Below are positions 13,620 to 23,650 of a stretch of 64,000 nt of DNA, piece after piece. Made by a program: the position numbers and the translations under genes. Source of the DNA: Anastatus disparis (lineage: Eukaryota > Arthropoda > Insecta > Hymenoptera > Eupelmidae). The stretch covers positions 16,076,001 to 16,140,000 of the forward strand of contig JAFFSR010000220.1 of the NCBI GenBank assembly GCA_017163975.1, read 5' to 3'. Positions within the stretch are counted from its first letter, which is position 1. Each line of letters opens with the position of its first letter. The notes beneath the pieces are model-generated. The model searched no databases, was not told the DNA's origin, and saw only the letters and a list, made by a program, of their open reading frames with translations.

Positions 13620-16600
13620 ATGTATGTATAAATATATGTGTAGAACGAAATGGTTCAGTGAAAGGGAAGTATATGTACAATTGTAATAGCCGCACAGCAA
13701 CTAGCAAGTATGTAGTCAGCAACAGCAGCAGCAGCCTTCAAAGGATCTCTCTCTTGGGGCGTAATATACGCTTTTCATTTTCAATGTGTATTTTCTATCT
13801 TCGTTATCTTCTGGCTGGCATACAAGCTGCTGCTGCCTCGTACTATGGCATAGCACGACCTCCAAAACCTTATGTATATTATAATTTGGCCTCGAATGTA
13901 TATATCTATACGCGTGTGCATGTATATGTATTCGTCGTAATGTGCTTTGTCAGGAAATTTTTGCTCGGGATATCTTTTGCGCAGATTGTTCGGAATCTTT
14001 CATATTTTCTTTTTCTTCTTCTTCTTTTTTTTTTAATAAGAATGATTTTGTTTTCATGCATATTTGAATGTGAAATTTCTGATGGCTGATATGGAAGAAC
14101 AAGAAATATAATAATTTTTTGTTTCATTTTGTACTATAAAAACAAAAATTATCTTTTCATTTGTATAAACAACGTTGCTGAAAAAAAAAAATTGGATCAA
14201 AACTAAAAAAAATACGAAACTTTTGGTATACATACATTTTAATGACGCGCATAATGTCTTTTATCTTATCCCATTAATATTTGAGGCAAAATTTAAAGTT
14301 TTAACAGCCTAAACTTGTAGCATAAAATTATTAATAACTTAATTATGTATGTAATCCATAACGAGCCATAAAAATTATGCGCCATAAAAGTTTGCCATAA
14401 AGAATTAATAAAAGGAAAATAAATTCTTTGTTGTGTTTATGAAGGTGTTGGTCAAATAAGGTTCTGATGAAAAAAATTCTTCTGCGAGTGCTGTAAAAAT
14501 AATAATTGCATTACCATGTTGTTACGACAGTTAAGAGAGTATGTAATTGTTGTATTTTGCTTCATATTTTTATTTCGGTTACCGCGTTAGGAACAATTTA
14601 TTATATTGAATTATAAAAGCTGAGGGTATTTTATTATGTACTCAATGCTCGATAAAATATTATATATTGCAAAGATATAACGCATATGTATCGAACGCTA
14701 AATGGTACATTAAAGAAGCTTTATCAAAAGATTTTCTAATTTATTAATACCGCAAATATAATCTTTTGCTGATGTATGGTTATTCGTTGTATTATTTACC
14801 GTAAATACGATCGTATTAAAGTGTGGACGCTATAAATCTTCAAATAATTATGTATGCATACAAAAATATCTAAAAATTTCTTTCATTTAAAATCTAATAT
14901 ACAACGTCTTGAAAACACTTTTTTCTTTACAAAAGACTTTACTGCGGCTTATTAAGAAAAGGTGTAAATGTAAAATACAATGGCGTTTAAAGTATTGTAA
15001 AACATAATTTTAAAAGAAAAGAAGCGTTTAAACGCTTGAGGAGCTTTGAATGTCAGTTTTAAAGTGTCGTAAAGCATTAAATGTTTTGCTAGAATATCGA
15101 TGGGACTTCCTGTAATTAACGATTTAATCATCCTATTTTAAAGATTATTTTATTGGAAACTTATTAAATGTTATTAATATTTTCAATTGATCAATGATTA
15201 ACGATGGAATCGAAGATTCTGATTAAACAACTATTAGTTTAAAATGATTTACTTTGGATTTGTTTTGTGTTCTAAAAAATAATTACGTAGATCTTGGTCA
15301 GTTGAGCGTGCAGATAGTATTATTTTTGAATTTCATTCTAATAAAATAAAGTAATAAAACTGTGAATGTTTTATTTAATTTACAGCTTTTGTTTATTTTA
15401 GAACAGAAAATATTGAAGCATTTTATTCAATTTACTTTCTTACGATTCGACTAAATTCAATTGGAATTTATTTTTTAAATAAAAGAAATTGCAGAATTGT
15501 TCGATTATTGTTTATATTAAAATATTTTTATAATTCATATAAAATCATATTTATGTATTGATCAATAACTCTTATTAATAAAAAAATTGATCAGTAATAG
15601 GTTATTGATCAAGAACGATGTCCTTCACGGGTAAGGTATTTTATATTTCATAAGTTAGGCAAAGTACTATGAAAAATAAAATTATAAAATTATTGAAACG
15701 TTACTTAAACATTTGAACACAAAGGTGTATAAAAAAGTAATGAATAAATTAACATTAAAAAAAAACAGCGAAGCGATCAATTTTATTTTTCTATTTTTAA
15801 TTTCTCGATTGCTTAATGTAACGATGAATTTTATAACAATTAATTAATTTCACAATTTACTAATTAATAAATTTATTAATAAATAATAATATTATTCAGA
15901 AACAGAATCGCAAATGCGGTCAGAATTATAATGGGTCAACTCCTATTAATTACAATGCTTGATGGAGCATATATATATATATATATCTTGGCTCTTATGT
16001 TTGAAGTAGCCTTTTGTTAATTTGAGTTCTCTTGTGGCGCTAATGTATGTGATACTTGATTAAACGTAAAGTCCTTTTGTGCTTCATCTTATATGAAGGC
16101 GTTAATTAAGGAAAATTTTACTCATTGTTTATTTTAGGATAATATTGTTTTTTATCTTATACTTATGATTTTTTAAATTTCAATATTTGTTTTTCTTTTT
16201 TATTAATTAGACTAATTTGTATTTTTTTCTATATTATATAAAGATAAAAAGATCAAATAAATGATATAAATAATATATAATAAAAATAATTTTCCATTGT
16301 TAAATTAAAAAATGATTGCAGAATTTAAATATTTATTTTTCGTATAAAAATAAATGCAACCTCGCAACCAGCAAATATTTCAAAGATACATTCTCTCCAT
16401 TGAACAAAAACTAAATGACAAAAATTCCCACCAAATCAAAATCAAATTAACCGACCATCTATACATTACCCGCATGTCGTAACATTCTTACAATAGCCAT
16501 AATTTTTCTTTCTGTACACATTAGTCCAGTCGTCAATAGCCGCCGAGTCACCGCGGAATCCTACATACATAAAATATACCTTTAACCTGTAAAGAAATAC

Positions 16601-18015
16601 CATATACACGCGTTTAACCTTCGTTGTATACCTTTGAAATTCAAGTCTCGGCGTAGGTGTCTACACTCTGTGATTCTCTTATTTTTTTATTCTTTATTCT
16701 TTTCTCTATTTTTATCCTTTGTATATATACTTTTATAGTAACACCTCGACAATAATTAACGAGATGCATGGGGTTACTCAATGCGCCGAGCGCGTGATTT
16801 GTGTGATGAACGTATGTAAGATGTGGATTGGTGTAAGTTCTGTACTGCAGGATAAGATATTCTTTTTTTATTCTCTTTTTTTATTGACGATACGTTTGTT
16901 TTTACTTGTATTTTTAAAAGAAGTGTATGTACGAACGTGAGAGTGAGATTTATTTTAGCTCTAAGTAGACTCGATCAGGTTTAAGGTCTCGAGACGTATC
17001 AAGTTCAGTTTGGTAATACTGTACGTATCCATTTAATGTAACAAAGGGATAATAAGAAAATAAATAATGTAATCACGGTAATAGATTATTTAAAATAAAT
17101 TATTTATTTAGTATAAATATAGAGCAATTATCAGATAATTTATATTTCCATAGATTGCTCGGTGTCATAAGGTAATTTATAAAGTGTCTGACTGGACAAT
17201 GCCCTGTTTCTACTGATGGAAAATGTAATTACATTTTTTTCAACACTTATTTAGATGATTATTGTGATATTTCGAAATGTATTCTTTTGAATGTCTTTTG
17301 AAATATTACGTATCAAATTATTGATATAATTTTATTACATAAAAACATAATTATATGCTTTATATAACGTTATTATACAAAATTTGTCGTTATGTGTCAT
17401 TTTAATAATTTATCACTCGGAGTGAAGGAAAATTTGATAAGAAAGTTTATTTCACGTTTCAAATCGATACTTTCTATATTGAATAAAACTGAAAGGAAAC
17501 ATTATTTCATTATCTTTTTTCGAATTCAAATAAATTTTATAACAAAAACAAAATAATTTAATTATCTATCTGTACAAAGTTTATTTAAATGTTCCATCAT
17601 GTTAAAAAAAATATGGATCTAAATCTGCTCTGCGCAATAGAATCAACGATTAAAATGTATTTCTCATGGCGTATCTGATAGACTGACAAAAAAAAATGAT
17701 GGCAATCATAACAAAACAATTCTTCCGGAAGTTCGAAGTCATCGCACTTTCAACTCTCGTACAAAACTCATTTAAACTTTATATCATAATCAATACAACT
17801 ATTGTTCATACGTAATAATAATAAAAAAATTTTATTTCATTTTGAGTAAGTTTTGATGTTAAATATATTCAATACGTAATGCAGACAATAGTATAATTGT
17901 TGTGCAGAAATTGACAAATAAAAATACAAAATTAAATTATCGTATACACATTGTAGAGAAATTATATAATATCTTTTAACAATTGAAAACTCAGAATGAA
18001 TAATGTAGCAAGAAG
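13615..18015. other. Intergenic, no gene recognised
   Basis: AT-rich DNA. Just after the TA tract lies a less AT-rich patch (about 13680-13880) with a CAG run (AACAGCAGCAGCAGCC, near 13720) and, about 100 bp later, the complementary CTGCTGCTGCC (near 13828). A short (AT)n run is at 15969-15987. Another GC-richer patch at about 16490-16620 contains GCCGCCGAGTCACCGCGG. No coding exon can be supported. Confidence 0.45.
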
Positions 18016-18924
18016 AATAGTACATTACGATACACGTGCTCTAAGTGGTCCTTTTTTACACGGCGTGCAGTTAGCACCCGAGCGCAGCGAGGGTGCTAAG
18101 CACGTCGTGTAAGAGGACCACTTCGAGCACGCGTATCGTATATTATTTTATAGCACGTGTGAGATAAATCCGCCACACGTAATCTATACTCTAGAAAATC
18201 AATTTTAACGAAATCTATACGCTCCACGAATGATAATTCGTAAATAAAAACGAACGCTATATATCAACAAAACTATGCACTCCGCGAATGATAATTCGAA
18301 AAAAAGTTAAAACTAATATTATCAAAACTAAACCCTTCGCAAACAAATAAGAAAAGCAAAAACGATTTCTAAAAAAGCATTCTAAGAATGTGAAATTTAT
18401 TATATTAATAAGTATTAATTTCACTGATATTTTATTAATAATTAAATACAATATACAAAATCTTGCCGATTATTTAGATTCATGTATACCCGAATCAAAC
18501 AAAGTAAAGCATCTAGTTTATTGTTCGTATATGCGTCTCTCTCTTTCTCATCGTTAGGCCATACGCACTGTACGCGCATGCGCATCGCTCATATGTCTTA
18601 TATATTTCGACAACTCACGGCACAACGATAATTTACAAACTATAGTTTTCGTTTTCTTGATATTTTAAATACTTTATTGAAGTATTTATATATTTTTGTT
18701 GATTTTCTACGTGTTATTTAGAGTGAAAAGATATTTCTACGTATTAATGTATATATAAAGAGTGATTGTAACGCGAAATTACGATATGGATACTTTTTTG
18801 AACAGTATAATAAAGTGTGAGATTTCTTACGATAGTACTTTTTTAAACAGTTCAAAAAAGTTCTAGTTAGCTCCCGCTAAAGGGTGTAGAAAACGCGGAT
18901 TTAGCTCACGCAGTGCTATAAAAA
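18016..18924 (+). repeat. Left inverted arm of foldback element
   Basis: About 909 bp that pair with 19953-20966. The arm opens with a 113-bp palindrome and carries roughly one and a half copies of the unit that is tandemly repeated in the right arm (CGAATGATAATTCG twice, near 18228 and 18285). It ends at GTGCTATAAAAA near 18924, where the match to the right arm stops. The arm is about 105 bp shorter than its partner, which is close to two 58-bp units. Confidence 0.8.
18027..18139. repeat. 113-bp subterminal palindrome, left
   Basis: The outer stem is ACGATACACGTGCTCTAAGT with ACTTCGAGCACGCGTATCGT. The inner stem is ACACGGCGTGCAGTTAGCAC with GTGCTAAGCACGTCGTGT, closed by a GC-rich loop around GAGCGCAGCGAG. 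The whole arm tip can therefore fold on itself. The same structure occurs inverted at 20843-20955. Confidence 0.85.
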
Positions 18925-19360
18925 CATTTACTTTATTATTTTACATTTTAACAATTTAAAACTTTTTGAATCAACCAATTAAAAAATACAAAATATTTAA
19001 TTGATCTTGATATTATTACAAACTTAACAATTTAATAATATGCATACTTGGAACGTCTAGACGAAACATCTTTGCAGAAAAAAAATAAATCAATGGATAT
19101 CCATCTAATATTAACCAATATTTCAGTATATCGACCGTATTTGTAATTAGTAGTAAAGAATAAATATAAAGTATATATACCTATATTTTACGTCTCGAAG
19201 AAAAGCGTGCGTGTCTATCAGCATATATATTGTGTTGGAAAAAGAAGAAAAGAAAAAAAGGAAAAATAAAAGTTGAAGATCCCACGTACGCCTATATCAT
19301 CGATAATAACATCTTTCTAAATACAATGTGTGTTGTGTGTATTAGTTATATACGTAACTT

Positions 19361-19467
19361 GGGAGTACGAAGGATGAATACAGGCGAGACTAAACTGACT
19401 GCTGCTCAAGCGACAAGCACTTTAGTAGAGCCTGGATTCAGAATCCTTCGTACTCCCAAGTTACGTA
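19361..19467. repeat. Perfect 25-bp inverted repeat inside element
   Basis: Bases 19361-19385 (begins TACGTAACTTGGGAGTACGA) are the exact reverse complement of 19443-19467, separated by 57 bp. Perfect pairing over 25 bp in an otherwise diverged element suggests recent origin, selection or gene conversion. Confidence 0.9.
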
Positions 19468-19470
19468 GAT

Positions 19471-19921
19471 AAGTTTATGTCGTTGGTAGGCCGTATGAGG
19501 AACTATAAAAATGATTTTTTAAAATTAATGATATATGTTTTATTAAAAAAAAGTAAATAATGTCATTATTTACTCATTTATTTTACTTATTAACTGTTTA
19601 ACTTTGAAAATTTGTTTAAACAAAACATTCTGTAAAGTTAAGATTTCATATGAATTTGTATGAGCATTGACATATCTAACGACATTCTTTTGTTTTCACT
19701 AACCTACGAATCGATGTCACTCGCGTCATATACGGCCATGCTGTGCGATATCTCGATCTGTCAATATTCCCTTAGGGAGTATAGAGCTGTCAATACTCCC
19801 TAAGGGAGTATTGACAGAGAGAATATCGTCGAGATATTAGCATGAACGTATGCAATGCCTATACAAATTTAGCGTGGTCTATAGGTATTCCACCGAATAC
19901 GGCCTACGACGACATAAACTT
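19471..19921. repeat. Nested inverted pair within element centre
   Basis: AAGTTTATGTCGTTGGTAGG at 19471-19490 followed by CCGTAT pairs with ATACGGCCTACGACGACATAAACTT at its partner site 19897-19921, with only small mismatches. It encloses the 31-nt palindrome and directly abuts the 25-bp hairpin, giving a hierarchy of foldbacks. Confidence 0.8.
19787..19817. repeat. 31-nt perfect palindrome
   Basis: CTGTCAATACTCCCT, a central A, then AGGGAGTATTGACAG. A diverged copy (CTGTCAATATTCCCTTAGGG) lies immediately before it at 19768-19787. The two may be an old tandem duplication of the palindrome. Confidence 0.9.
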
Positions 19922-20571
19922 GTATACGTTTAGAAGAAGCTCCAGCAAAATTTTTTTATAGCACTGCGTGAGCTAAATTCGCGTTTTCTACATCATTTAG
20001 CGGGAGCTAAATACAACTTTTTTGAACTGTGTAAAAAAGTACTACCGTCAGAAATTTCGCACTTTATTATACTGTTCAAAAAAGTAATATCGAAATCACG
20101 CATCACAATCACTCTTTGTATATATATTAATACGTAGAAATGTCTTTTCACACATGATAATACGTAGAAAATCAATCAAAAAATATAAATACTTTAATAA
20201 AGAATTGAAAACATCAAGAAAATCAAAACTATAGTTTATAAATTACTGTTGTGCCGTGAGTTGTCGAAACAAAACATCTGTGAGCGGCGCGCATGCGTGT
20301 ACAGGGTGTACGGCCTAAGAATGAGAAAGAAAGAGATAGCTGTACGAACAATAAACTAGATGCTTTGCTTTGTCTGACCTGTGTATACATAAATCTAAAT
20401 AATCGGCAAGTTCTCTTTTTATCATATTGTATTTAATTAATAAAATATCACTGACATCAATACTTATTTGATATAATTTCTCAATCTAAGAATATTTTTG
20501 ATATCGTTTTTGCTTTTTTTTTGTTTGCGATGGGTCTATCATTGATAATAAATAGTTTTACTTTTTTCGAT

Positions 20572-20770
20572 TTATCATTCGTGGTGTGCATAGTTTTGTT
20601 GATATATAGAATTCGTTTTTATTTACGAATTATCATTCGTGGTGTGCATAGTTTTGCTGATATATAGAATTCGTTTTTATTTACGAATTATCATTCGTGG
20701 TGTGCATAGTTTTGCTGATATATAGAATTCGTTTTTATTTACGAATTATCATTCGTGGTGTGTATAGTTT
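20572..20770. repeat. 58-bp tandem repeat, about 3.4 copies
   Basis: The block GTGGTGTGCATAGTTTTG recurs at 20581, 20639, 20697 and, slightly altered and truncated, at 20755. That is an exact period of 58 bp. Copies 2 and 3 are almost identical to each other. The left arm holds only about one and a half copies, so the array changed length in one arm alone. Confidence 0.92.
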
Positions 20771-20842
20771 TTGATAATATTGATTTTCTGGGGTATTAAT
20801 TACGTGTGGCGAATTTATCTCACACGTGCTATAAAATAATAT

Positions 20843-20955
20843 ACGATACGTGTGCTCGAAGTGGTCCTCTTACACGACGTGCATAGCACCCTCGCTGCGC
20901 TCGGGCGCTAACTGCACGCCGTGTAAAAAAGGACCACTTAGAGCACGTGTATCGT
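20843..20955. repeat. 113-bp subterminal palindrome, right
   Basis: Inverted counterpart of 18027-18139. It has the same outer stem (ACGATACGTGTGCTCGAAGT with ACTTAGAGCACGTGTATCGT) and an inner GC-rich hairpin around CTCGCTGCGCTCGGGC. Confidence 0.85.
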
Positions 20956-20966
20956 AATGTACTATT

Positions 20967-22923
20967 ATTTTTCTTTTTATTACTTTTTTTTATTTTTGTT
21001 TTTGTTTTTTTGAGGATGAAGATGTATTAGTTGTAATTTCAAAATTGAAACACGTGACATGACGAAACTTCACTTGTTTGGTATTATTGATAAGAATATA
21101 TTTTAAGATTAAATCCTCTGATAAATTGTTATTTATGATGTAAGATTGTACGTCTTTTTGAAATTTTAAATTTTTTTGAAAATTGAGAAATTGAATAAAC
21201 TGATAATTTTTCATCGCGTTTTTCTTCCGACTTTATTTTTGATAAATTGAATTGTTTCAACTAAAAGCAAACATTATTATTAATCACCTCAAAAAAAATG
21301 AGATACAAAAAATGATAGGTTTTAACGTTTTTAAAATTAAAAAAAGTACGATTAATTCTAGACTAGCGTAACGTCTTCACCATCAAGAGTCAAAACGGTT
21401 CTATCATACTTCAGTTGATCCATGAATATTTACATCTTTGACTTATGTAACGATTCCCCAGCCCAGGAGCTATTTAATCCTAAAAAGGAAGATATATGAA
21501 TCAATTTCCTAGATAATTTTGACGTTGATGCTCATCGTTACATCAAAATAAGACAAATTTAAACGTCGATGTTAATGTCTATTTTATTTTTTAGTGATTT
21601 GATCTTTTAATTCTCGCGTGCTAATAATTATTATATGCTAGCTTATTATTAGCTTTTAATACGTAATAAGTGTCACTTTATATTTCGTGTTAATTTTTTT
21701 AATCTTTTTTTTCATAAATTTTTAAACTATTTTTATATTTTTCGTGGATATTTTACTCATTTACATTCTAGAAAAATAAAATTTAAGATAATTATTGAGA
21801 AAATTAATTCTATAGTTAAACTATACACGAATGCTTAAATAAAAAAGGTATATAAAAACTTTTATTATTAAAATTAATTATGTTATTTTAAAAATATTTA
21901 GGAATGTAATTATCTAAACCTTTTTTGTTATTCAACTTTAACCATAATATTAATAATCTAATGTTATGCGCACGCTTAAAATTAAAGTTTTAATTCTAAC
22001 GCTGACTTTTTAATAAAATGATAATTACAAAAAAATTGATTATTGATAATTGCATAAAATGAAAAATATAATGATTATTTCGTATTAAATTAATTATAAA
22101 AATATTTTTATTTTTATTACAAAATGATTTCATCATTCTAAAATTTTATCTATCAATTAGTTTGAAATAAACGAATAAATTATTTAAATGTATAGTAAAT
22201 TTAATAATTTTTCATAAAATATTTTGTTTAATCAGAAAATTCCTTGTTTTATTATATAATTTAACTGTAACTTCTTTCCTTTACTTATGATAAATTACAA
22301 TACAGTTATGAAAATTAACCATTGAAAGAAAAGATTACATCATGAAATCTTCTCTAATAATCGACGATCCTAGTCGAACAAAAAACTTCAAAAATTAAAT
22401 ATATAACTCTCCATTTACAATAAAAAAAACTCGATTCTTATATGTTTTGATATACCCTAAATAAACAATGATGACATTACAATTCCAAAACATATAAACT
22501 CATCAATTTGTAATATTATCCCTGTATAAAAAAAGATATAAAAAAACAAACCATAAGTTTAAAAAATTTAAAAGAAAATTTTTTACGCTCGAATAAAAAG
22601 ATCAAAGAGAGAAATAAAAGTCAGGCCGATATATCTTGAAACGGAAAGAAAAATCAAGTTTAGCCGTAAAGCCGCGCTCTACGTATAAGTATATTGAAAA
22701 TGCCCAAGATATTAAGGCAACCTTTGCCGTAGTCAAGAAACCAGAACCAGACGGACACAAAACGTCTATAAAAGCCAAGTGTATGTGTATATAAAATAAA
22801 AGTAGGGGAGAAAATTTTAAATAAGAAGAAGTCGAAGAAGTAGGAGGAGAGGCTTTCTCTTATATGCTTGTGTATACGTGTATATAATAACGTGTATACG
22901 CTCCAGCGAAGTACGTCCTCACG
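20967..22923. other. Intergenic, no gene recognised
   Basis: AT-rich DNA between the foldback element and the promoter region of the downstream gene. No coding, RNA or repeat signal seen. The last few hundred bases (from about 22620) become less AT-rich as the promoter is approached. Confidence 0.5.
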
Positions 22924-22940
22924 ACACACACACACACACA
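22924..22940. repeat. (CA)n microsatellite
   Basis: Eight CA dinucleotides about 130 bp upstream of the candidate TATA box. Confidence 0.9.
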
Positions 22941-22984
22941 TAGATATACAGCAAACGACTCTTGTGACTCTCTTAAGAAGAAAT

Positions 22985-23110
22985 AAAGGTGGTAAGAGAG
23001 AGTGAGATATAAGAGAAAGAAAGGAAGAGAGATAGAGAGAAAGGGTCTTACAAAAAGAGGGGGGCCCTATATAGAGGCTTCACCGGTACCAGAACCGACT
23101 CAAAACAGTC
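22985..23110 (+). promoter_or_regulatory. Candidate core promoter of the secreted-protein gene
   Basis: A purine-rich tract with repeated GAGAG elements (about 22995-23045), of the kind bound by GAGA factor in insects, precedes a TATA box, TATATAG at 23068-23074. Initiator-like sequences follow at about 23099-23110 (CTCAAAAC and ACAGTC). The TATA-to-initiator spacing is 34 to 39 bp, slightly longer than usual. The position, about 540 bp before the proposed start codon, and the local drop in AT content support a promoter. The exact start site is inference. Confidence 0.5.
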
Positions 23111-23650
23111 GGACACCGGATCTTACTACTAACTCGGTTTTGCGGAGAGTTTTAAACTAATCGTTTCTGTTCAACTAATCGATAGATCTGTTGGAAATAA
23201 AAAAAACTCAAAATTGATACAAGAAATAATACGTTTGAAAAAATAATTTTTTTTATATTTGTGTCCAAATTCTACAAACGTGTAAAATATTGTTTAATTT
23301 ATTTTTCTGATAATTTATATACCGTGTGGGACTGACAACGAATAAAAAAAAACGAAAAAAAAAAATCGTGAGTTTACGGGGGTGGAAAGAGATAATGGAG
23401 CGGTGGTGCAAAGTGCTACAGTGAGAAACCAGAGAGAGAGACAGAGAAGGAAAAGATATAAAAGTTGAACCCCTTTAAAGGAGAGAAAAAGAAAAAAGAA
23501 AGAAAGAAAAAATAACGAAAAAGAGAGAAAAAAAAAGAGGAAGTAGAACATCTACTACTAACCTAACATATATTTTCATCCCCCACTTGAGGATTGGTGC
23601 AAGAAGAGCGAAGCGCCGGTCTTCTCTCATCTCGCTCTTTTCCCATCATG
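23107..23650 (+). other. Exon 1: 5' leader ending at the start codon
   Basis: The exon ends CCCATC-ATG followed directly by GTAAGTC, a strong donor, so the only coding content is the initiator Met (23648-23650). Position -3 is A, which is favourable. The codon joins in frame to exon 2 (ATC ATA CGA), giving MIIRKTLSWVVF and a signal peptide. Before this ATG the leader has one other ATG, at 23395, opening a 9-codon frame that ends in TGA at 23422-23424. A TACTAAC box at about 23559, a C-rich tract and an AG at 23590-23591, together with a GTGAGT at 23368, raise the possibility of a further intron inside the leader. The 5' boundary is uncertain. Confidence 0.55.
23395..23424 (+). CDS. Possible upstream ORF in the 5' leader
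   Basis: ATG GAG CGG TGG TGC AAA GTG CTA CAG TGA encodes nine residues. It is the only ATG between the candidate start site and the main start codon. If the leader is unspliced here, it could lower translation of the main frame. It may simply be fortuitous, or removed by splicing if the leader contains an intron. Confidence 0.2.
   Translation: MERWCKVLQ

Larger units (their letters stand above)
18925..19952. other. Non-coding centre of foldback element
   Basis: About 1 kb between the arms, without a credible gene. The only sizeable open frame (19230-19472) runs through the hairpin described below and is probably a by-product. The centre holds a 25-bp inverted repeat, an outer inverted pair (19471-19496 with 19897-19921) and a 31-nt palindrome. 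Confidence 0.65.
18016..20966. mobile_element. Foldback-type non-autonomous DNA element
   Basis: The outermost sequence AATAGTACATTACGATACAC at 18016 is the exact reverse complement of the sequence ending at 20966. The two arms, 18016-18924 and 19953-20966, remain recognisably inverted copies along their whole length. Shared landmarks include a CACGTGTGAGATAAAT-type block, the 58-bp unit, ACTATAGTTT, GCCGTGAGTTGTCGA-type sequence, TTTAGCGGGAGCTAA-type sequence and GCACTGCGTGAGCTAAAT. The roughly 1-kb centre has no coding frame and is itself palindromic. Long arms with internal repeats around a non-coding centre fit Foldback/Galileo-like or other long-TIR elements. I could not identify a direct target-site duplication, so I leave the superfamily open. 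Confidence 0.8.
19953..20966 (-). repeat. Right inverted arm of foldback element
   Basis: About 1,014 bp, the inverted partner of 18016-18924. It is longer than the left arm because the 58-bp tandem unit has expanded in it. Point differences along the arms show that they have diverged since the element formed, so this is not a fresh insertion. Confidence 0.8.

Noticed and set aside
13448..14089. 213-codon plus-strand open frame
   Set aside because: Its first third is an Ile-Tyr run read through the (TA)n tract, the rest is unrelated hydrophobic sequence, and the opposite strand is open too. It is a product of the microsatellite.
19230..19472. 80-codon frame inside the foldback centre as a transposase remnant
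   Set aside because: It is Lys-rich at first and then runs through both arms of the 25-bp hairpin, with no transposase motif. It is not evidence for an encoded enzyme.
18016..20966. Polinton/Maverick or piggyBac end
   Set aside because: The long arms suggested it, but there is no 6-bp or TTAA direct duplication at the ends and no coding content to support either family.
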